Positions 6,023 to 10,454 of a stretch of DNA of 10,454 nucleotides are shown here, one piece after another. The stretch's first letter is position 1, and every line of letters begins with the position of its first letter. Below the pieces are notes generated by a model. It did no database searches. It was not told the DNA's origin and was given only the letters and a program-made list of their open reading frames with translations. The stretch spans positions 1 through 10,454 of the forward strand of contig CAKPVW010000057.1 of assembly GCA_934196075.1 (NCBI GenBank), given 5' to 3'. The stretch is from an uncultured Anaerovibrio sp. (GTDB lineage Bacteria > Bacillota > Negativicutes > Selenomonadales > Selenomonadaceae). Position numbers and translations under genes: made by a program.

Positions 6023-7909
6023 ATGGAAGATTTACTGTATGTCATTCCTGCGAACTCTGAGAAGAAGGATATTGTTGCTATGCTGGAGGCACATCCAGAG
6101 ATTAAATTTGTTTCTCTGGTGGGCATTGACCATGCAGGTAACGATACTGATGAAAAGATTCCTGTAAGAATTTTCTTGAAGGATATGGAAGATTTCTATG
6201 CTGGCTCCGCAGTACAGACAGATGGTTCTTCTGTTGTATTGGCTGGTATTGCAACCCTGAATAATGCCAAGGTTGATATGCCTATCGATCCATCCGTAAA
6301 TTGGTTTGTTGATTATAATTTTGAGAATTATGACGAGGAAACTGATAAGCCAATCGGTACTCTGCGTATTCCTGCTTTCCTGATCCACGAGGGCAAGCGT
6401 GTAGATTCCCGTGCTGTTTTGAAGGACACTTTGGATTATGTAAAGAAGGAATTGCTTAACATCTTCCATACTGCTGGTACCATTTCCGGTTTGGAGCACA
6501 TTAATGGTGCAGATGTTGAGGATATTTGCTTCACCTCTGCTACTGAGTTGGAGTTCTGGGTAAAGACTCCGCTGGAGGATGCCAACATTGAGGAAATGTC
6601 TGCTTCTCAGGTTATGCAGGAGCAGTATTGGCAGCGTACCCACGGTATTGTCCGTAATGCTTTGGAGCAGGCTGTGCTGCTTTTGGATAAATATGGTCTT
6701 AATGTTGAGATGGGCCATAAGGAAGTTGGCGGTATCAAGGCTCATTTGGATGAGTCTGGCCGTATGGTTAGCGTATGCGAGCAGATTGAGGTTGACTGGA
6801 AGTTCGCTGATGCTCTGCAGGCTGCTGATAACGAGCTGATTGTCCGCACTTTGATTCGTGAGGTATTCCGCATGAATGGCTTGGAGGTTTCCTTCAAGGC
6901 TAAGCCAATGATTGGTCTGGCAGGTAATGGTGAGCATACTCATATTGGTATGGGTGCTATTATGAAGGATGGCAAGTTCTACAACCTCTTTGCACCAAAG
7001 GATATGAAGGCTGACTTCATGAGTGCTATTGGTTATGGTGCTATCATGGGCCTGTTGAAGAACTATGAGGTTATTAACCCATTCGTATCTGCTACCAATG
7101 ACTCTTTGAATCGTTTGAAGCCAGGTTTCGAGGCTCCTGTATGTATTGTTACTTCTCTGGGCCACACTCCTGCTGTTCCATCCCGTAACCGTACTATTCT
7201 GGCTGGCCTGATTCGTGATATTAACAATCCTGCCGCTACTCGTTTCGAGCTTCGTGCCTGCAACCCATATACCAATACTTATCTGGTACTGGCAGCTATT
7301 TACTCTGCTGCATTGGATGGTATTAAGTATTCTGCCTACAAGACTACTACTGAGCTGTTGGCTGAGCTGTCCAAGGAGGCTGGTGATGAGGCTGGCTATC
7401 TGGAGAAGAATCGTGCTTATCGTTCTGAGAAGGATGTATTCGAGGATTATACCGAGGAAGAGCGTAATCGTCTCTTTGGTGCACCTCCTGCTACCGTTTG
7501 GGAGAATCTGTCCGGTTTGGATAACTATCCTGAGAAGCGGGCTGCTGTATGTGCTGCAGGTGCCTTCACAGATGCTATTATTGAAGCCTTCAAGGCTGGT
7601 GCTTTGGTTCGTTGGCAGACTGAGCTTATTAGCCGTATTATTCCTGAGAACCGCGATATTGTCCGCGCTTGCAAGGAAATTGTTTCTGATTATGTTACTG
7701 ATCAGGATTCCTACAACTGGAACAAGATTAATGGTCTCCGCTGCTATCTGGCCAAGGACAGCATTGATGAGAAGTCCCTCTTTACTCTGTTGAAGACCGC
7801 TCTGCTGGAGGGTGATTATGAAACTGCCTCCGGTCTGCAGGTTGAAATGTATGACAAGATGGAGGAGCTGAAGGCTCTCTATGATGCTTATCATAAGAAC
7901 ATGATCTGA
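6023..7909 (+). CDS. glnA: Glutamine synthetase (long form, 628 residues)
   Basis: It makes glutamine from glutamate, ammonia and ATP in the cytoplasm, the entry step of nitrogen assimilation. Catalytic-domain motifs appear in order: ELEFW at 175-179 (metal Glu strand), VEMGHKEVGG at 228-237, KPMIGLAGNGEHTHIG at 294-309 (ATP/metal loop with the key His), SRNRT at 387-391, and RFELRACNPYTNTYL from 407. At 628 residues it is longer than class I (~450) and shorter than class III (~700). The extra ~140 C-terminal residues are helical. The N-terminal beta-grasp part diverges from class I, and I see no class I adenylylation motif. Codon use is strongly biased (GGT, GCT, CGT, AAG, CTG/TTG), as in highly expressed genes. 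AAGGTGG (6009-6015) lies seven bases before the ATG. It is monocistronic, between its own leader and a strong terminator. Function is sure; the subclass is not. Confidence 0.93.
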   Translation: MEDLLYVIPANSEKKDIVAMLEAHPEIKFVSLVGIDHAGNDTDEKIPVRIFLKDMEDFYAGSAVQTDGSSVVLAGIATLNNAKVDMPIDPSVNWFVDYNFENYDEETDKPIGTLRIPAFLIHEGKRVDSRAVLKDTLDYVKKELLNIFHTAGTISGLEHINGADVEDICFTSATELEFWVKTPLEDANIEEMSASQVMQEQYWQRTHGIVRNALEQAVLLLDKYGLNVEMGHKEVGGIKAHLDESGRMVSVCEQIEVDWKFADALQAADNELIVRTLIREVFRMNGLEVSFKAKPMIGLAGNGEHTHIGMGAIMKDGKFYNLFAPKDMKADFMSAIGYGAIMGLLKNYEVINPFVSATNDSLNRLKPGFEAPVCIVTSLGHTPAVPSRNRTILAGLIRDINNPAATRFELRACNPYTNTYLVLAAIYSAALDGIKYSAYKTTTELLAELSKEAGDEAGYLEKNRAYRSEKDVFEDYTEEERNRLFGAPPATVWENLSGLDNYPEKRAAVCAAGAFTDAIIEAFKAGALVRWQTELISRIIPENRDIVRACKEIVSDYVTDQDSYNWNKINGLRCYLAKDSIDEKSLFTLLKTALLEGDYETASGLQVEMYDKMEELKALYDAYHKNMI

Positions 7910-7926
7910 TTTTAGATACCATAAAT

Positions 7927-8003
7927 GCCCTGTTAGGATGTGATCCCATAGATTAGACTATTGTCAGTCTAATTTGTGGGGGACAGCCTAGCAGGGCTTT
8001 TTT
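7927..8003 (+). terminator. Long compound intrinsic terminator after glnA
   Basis: An outer 11-bp stem GCCCTGTTAGG/CCTAGCAGGGC (7927-7937 with 7987-7997, one wobble) is followed by six T. Inside, after internal-loop bases, sits a second continuous 15-bp helix (7945-7959 with 7966-7980, two G-U pairs) closed by the hexaloop ATTGTC. The structure is much larger than termination needs. Confidence 0.88.
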
Positions 8004-8047
8004 GCTGGAAAATATAGCTGGATAATATGCTTTGTGGTTAGGAGTTT

Positions 8048-8076
8048 TTGCTGTATATTGTGGGATGTGGTATAAT
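8048..8076 (+). promoter_or_regulatory. Extended -10 promoter of the mltG-trmR-trhP operon
   Basis: TTGCTG (8048-8053), a 17-base spacer and TGG-TATAAT (8068-8076) give a strong sigma-A-type promoter with an extended -10, about 70 bases before the mltG start. Confidence 0.72.
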
Positions 8077-8144
8077 AATTTGTTAGAAATGTAATTGTGA
8101 TTAGAAAATAGCTATTTGACTATATGCGAAATAAGGGGTGTTAT

Positions 8145-9212
8145 ATGTTTCTGGAAGAAAAGAAAAATAACCTAAAGAAGTGGCTGAAGGATGAGGAAAA
8201 TAAAAAAGCCAAAAAAAATATAGTTTTTGTCATATTGGCAGTTTTCGTGGCAATTTGTTTAATCTTGGGTGTGCTTAGCATGGATTATAGAGTTTCTCCT
8301 ATACATGAGGTTCAGGGGGATGACAAGGTGATTGTGCGGATTGCACCAGGTATGGCTTCTAGTCAGATTGGGGAGCTATTGGCGGAAAAAGGGATTATTG
8401 ATTCAGCTTGGAAATTTAAGCTGGCAGTAAGGCTGAATGGTGCTGATGACAAGCTAAAGGTAGGTACTTTTTCTTTGCAGAAAAATATGACTGTAGGAGA
8501 CGCCTTAGGTGTATTAATAAATGGCCGCTCTGCTTCACAATGGGTTACTATACCAGAGGGATATGATGTGCGGCAGATTGCCAAGTTGTTGGCAGAGCAT
8601 GGTTTGGTGGATGAGATAGAATTCCTAGCAGCTGCTAAGGATTTTGCCCCCTATGACTATATCCAAAAGACACCAGAGGCAGATTATGCCATTGAAGGTT
8701 TTTTGTTTCCAGATACCTATGAATTTGCTACTGATGCTACCTGTCAGGATATTATGGGCCGTATGGCAGATGAATTTGACCATAAATTGACCGCAGAACT
8801 ACGACAGCAGGCGGCAGATAAAAATCTATCTGTTTATGAGCTGGTAACCTTGGCCTCCCTGGTGGAGAAGGAGGCTCGCTTTGCAGAGGATAGACCTATT
8901 ATTGCGCAGGTATTTTTTAAGCGTTTGGCTCTTGATATGCCACTTCAGACGGATACAACTATTCAGTATTTGCTGGATGGTCCCAAGGAAAATTTGTCCA
9001 TTGCAGATACCAAAATAGAATCACCATATAATACTTATCAGCATTATGGCTTGCCTCCTGGACCTATAGCCAGTCCCGGTATGGCCTCCATTGAGGCAGT
9101 TTTGAATCCTGCTGACACGGAGTACCTGTATTTTGTAGCAGATACCCAGGGACATAATCATTATGGCTATACCTATGATGAGCATTTGGATTTGGTAGAT
9201 CAGGTTCGCTAA
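8145..9212 (+). CDS. mltG: Endolytic murein transglycosylase MltG (YceG-like)
   Basis: It cleaves nascent peptidoglycan strands inside the glycan chain and is thought to set strand length, acting at the outer face of the cytoplasmic membrane. From 8145 it has 355 residues: a Lys-rich cytoplasmic N-terminus, one membrane anchor (about 25-47), a LysM-like region (IRIAPGMASSQIGELLAEKG-type), and the YceG domain. LVEKEARFAEDRPIIAQVF contains the catalytic Glu (E241 in V-E-K-E); further family motifs are PLQTDTTIQYLL and YGLPPGPIASPG. An in-frame ATG at 8124 is less likely, because AAGGGG lies between it and 8145, six bases before the latter. It heads an operon: trmR begins 11 bases after its stop. 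The same order (yrrL, yrrM, yrrN/O) occurs in Bacillus subtilis. Confidence 0.94.
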   Translation: MFLEEKKNNLKKWLKDEENKKAKKNIVFVILAVFVAICLILGVLSMDYRVSPIHEVQGDDKVIVRIAPGMASSQIGELLAEKGIIDSAWKFKLAVRLNGADDKLKVGTFSLQKNMTVGDALGVLINGRSASQWVTIPEGYDVRQIAKLLAEHGLVDEIEFLAAAKDFAPYDYIQKTPEADYAIEGFLFPDTYEFATDATCQDIMGRMADEFDHKLTAELRQQAADKNLSVYELVTLASLVEKEARFAEDRPIIAQVFFKRLALDMPLQTDTTIQYLLDGPKENLSIADTKIESPYNTYQHYGLPPGPIASPGMASIEAVLNPADTEYLYFVADTQGHNHYGYTYDEHLDLVDQVR

Positions 9213-9223
9213 AGGGGAAGTTT

Positions 9224-9859
9224 ATGAGTAATGAGAATAAGGAGCTGGCAGAGCTGCTGGCAGAAATGAAAGCCTATGGTGAGGCCAATCATGTGCCTAT
9301 TATTAATATAAATGGATTGGCTGTGCTGGAAAGGGCTGTGGCTGATAGAAAGCCTAAAAGAGTATTGGAGATTGGCACGGCGATTGGATATTCTACCCTT
9401 TATATTGCTGCCAATGCGTCACCTGATGTAGAAATTATTAGTTTGGAACTAAGTCCAGAACGAGCTGCGGAAGCCAGGGGCTTTGTGGATAGGTCAATAT
9501 ATGGCCATCGTATTCAGATTATAACCGGAGATGCCGGAGAAAATATTCAGAAGCTGGCAGGTCCCTTTGATATGGTTTTTATAGATGCAGCCAAGGGGCA
9601 ATATCCGGATTATTTTCGTAAGATATATCCTTTGCTGACAGAGGATGCCTTAGTGGTAGCTGATAATGTGCTGTTTCGTGGTTATGTGAGAGGAAATGTG
9701 CCAGCTCCCCGGCGTTTTCGTACCATAGTGAAGCGTTTGCGGGAATATATAACTATGGTGACAGAGAACGGGGAATTTCAAACAGAAATCCATGAAAATG
9801 GAGATGGCTTGGCTGTTAGTCAGCGGCGGGCAGGCTGCAAGGAGATTGGACATAAATAA
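9224..9859 (+). CDS. trmR: SAM-dependent O-methyltransferase, probable tRNA 5-hydroxyuridine methyltransferase TrmR
   Basis: A class I methyltransferase of 211 residues of the catechol-O-methyltransferase-like group. In B. subtilis the orthologue YrrM/TrmR methylates 5-hydroxyuridine at tRNA position 34 to mo5U. The SAM-binding motif is VLEIGTAIGYST at 47-58, with the acidic SAM ribose residue in SLELS (E75). Metal ligands of the family are visible as D121 (FIDAAKGQY, with K124) and D147-N148 (VVADNVLFRG). There is no signal peptide; it is cytoplasmic. It follows mltG by 11 bases with AAGGGG upstream and precedes a U32-family gene by 33 bases. That neighbour is the predicted hydroxylase that makes its substrate, which is the main reason for naming it trmR rather than a generic small-molecule methyltransferase. 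Confidence 0.85.
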   Translation: MSNENKELAELLAEMKAYGEANHVPIININGLAVLERAVADRKPKRVLEIGTAIGYSTLYIAANASPDVEIISLELSPERAAEARGFVDRSIYGHRIQIITGDAGENIQKLAGPFDMVFIDAAKGQYPDYFRKIYPLLTEDALVVADNVLFRGYVRGNVPAPRRFRTIVKRLREYITMVTENGEFQTEIHENGDGLAVSQRRAGCKEIGHK

Positions 9860-9892
9860 GCTTCGTTTTGTGTATTTATTGGAGGATAAAAG

Positions 9893-10454
9893 ATGAAAAA
9901 ACCTGAGCTTTTGGCTCCGGCAGGCAATATGGAAAAGCTGAAAATGGCTCTGCTTTATGGTGCAGATGCTGTTTACCTAGGAGGAAAGGCTTTTGGACTT
10001 AGAGCCTTTGGCGGAAATTTTACCAATGAGGAAATGGAGGAGGCAGTGGATTTTGCGCACCGACTGGGCAAAAAAATCTATGTTACCGTCAATATTTTTC
10101 CTCATAATAGCGATATTGCCAAATTGCCGGCTTATTTGGCTTTTTTGAATGATATTCAGGTAGACGCTATTTTGGTAGCAGATTTGGGCGTATTTACTCT
10201 GGCCAAGCAATATGCTCCTGATGTGGAGCTGCATATCAGTACCCAGGCTAATAATACCAATTGGACGGCGGTAAATGCCTGGGCGGATTTGGGTGCCAGC
10301 CGTGTGGTGCTGGCTAGAGAAATGTCTTTGGCAGAAATCAAGGAGATTCGTGAAAAATGCCCTGTGGAGCTGGAAATGTTTGTGCACGGGGCTATGTGCA
10401 TTTCCTATTCTGGGCGTTGTCTTATGAGCAATTATCTTACAGGCCGGGATGCAA
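9893..10454 (+). CDS. trhP: Peptidase U32-family protein, probable tRNA uridine hydroxylation protein TrhP (3'-truncated by window edge)
   Basis: The first 187 codons are present and the frame runs off the window. The N-terminus KPELLAPAGNMEKLKMALLY, then GADAVYLGG, is the TIM-barrel-like start of U32 proteins. The family signature is complete: E161-M-F-V-H-G-A-M-C169 followed by YSGRC176 and L-M-S, with the two conserved Cys. Despite the 'peptidase' name, members such as YegQ and YrrN/YrrO act in prephenate-dependent 5-hydroxylation of wobble uridine in tRNA. The N-terminal wording resembles the ~420-residue YrrO/YegQ type more than RlhA. GGAGG (9881-9885) lies seven bases before the ATG. 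Its place after trmR completes a hydroxylation-methylation pair. A collagenase-like protease role is the alternative, but the context makes it less likely. Confidence 0.85.
   Translation, partial: MKKPELLAPAGNMEKLKMALLYGADAVYLGGKAFGLRAFGGNFTNEEMEEAVDFAHRLGKKIYVTVNIFPHNSDIAKLPAYLAFLNDIQVDAILVADLGVFTLAKQYAPDVELHISTQANNTNWTAVNAWADLGASRVVLAREMSLAEIKEIREKCPVELEMFVHGAMCISYSGRCLMSNYLTGRDA

Noticed and set aside
6032..7894. A 620-codon open frame on the strand opposite glnA
   Set aside because: It is in codon register with glnA. Antisense stops would need TTA, CTA or TCA codons, which this highly biased gene avoids. The translation has no recognisable domain, so it is a by-product of codon bias.

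Overview
The window looks like ordinary chromosome of a low-to-moderate GC Firmicute. The best guess is a Negativicute (a diderm such as the Selenomonas/Anaerovibrio group). This is inferred from strong AGG-type ribosome binding sites, the mltG-trmR-trhP gene order known from Firmicutes, an EmrA/HlyD-type envelope protein, and a long (628-residue) glutamine synthetase. No mobile element, CRISPR array, rRNA or tRNA gene was seen. All confident genes run on the plus strand; one possible small gene runs on the minus strand.

Layout: (1) 3-500, the 3' part of an XRE-type regulator cut by the window edge, closed by a bidirectional terminator at 549-591. (2) 592-977 holds no plus-strand gene; it contains a possible 58-residue minus-strand gene (608-784) and three spaced TGTGAT repeats. 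(3) 978-2601, a translationally coupled pair: a DUF47/PhoU-like protein and a PitA-family phosphate transporter, then a terminator. (4) 2713-3708, a uridine-kinase-like nucleoside kinase lacking the usual N-terminal half. (5) 3827-4597, a secreted protein with two 77-residue-period repeats and a His-rich tail. (6) 4776-5807, a HlyD/EmrA-type membrane fusion protein with a good promoter and an operator-like inverted repeat. (7) 5861-8003, glutamine synthetase with its own promoter, a structured leader that looks like an attenuator, and an elaborate terminator. (8) 8048 to the window end, a promoter followed by mltG, a trmR-like tRNA methyltransferase and the start of a U32-family trhP-like tRNA hydroxylation gene.

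How they work together: the phosphate pair is a transport unit. The last operon joins a cell-wall lytic transglycosylase to two tRNA wobble-uridine modification enzymes (hydroxylation, then methylation to mo5U), as in the Bacillus subtilis yrrL-yrrM-yrrN-yrrO region. The glnA leader is the most interesting regulatory element. A hairpin with an A1/G4 hexanucleotide loop, as ANTAR-domain antiterminators recognise, sequesters the 5' arm of an intrinsic terminator, and a further hairpin can sequester the 3' arm. This would fit nitrogen control by antitermination. Only one convincing hexaloop hairpin was found in the leader, so the ANTAR assignment remains a hypothesis.
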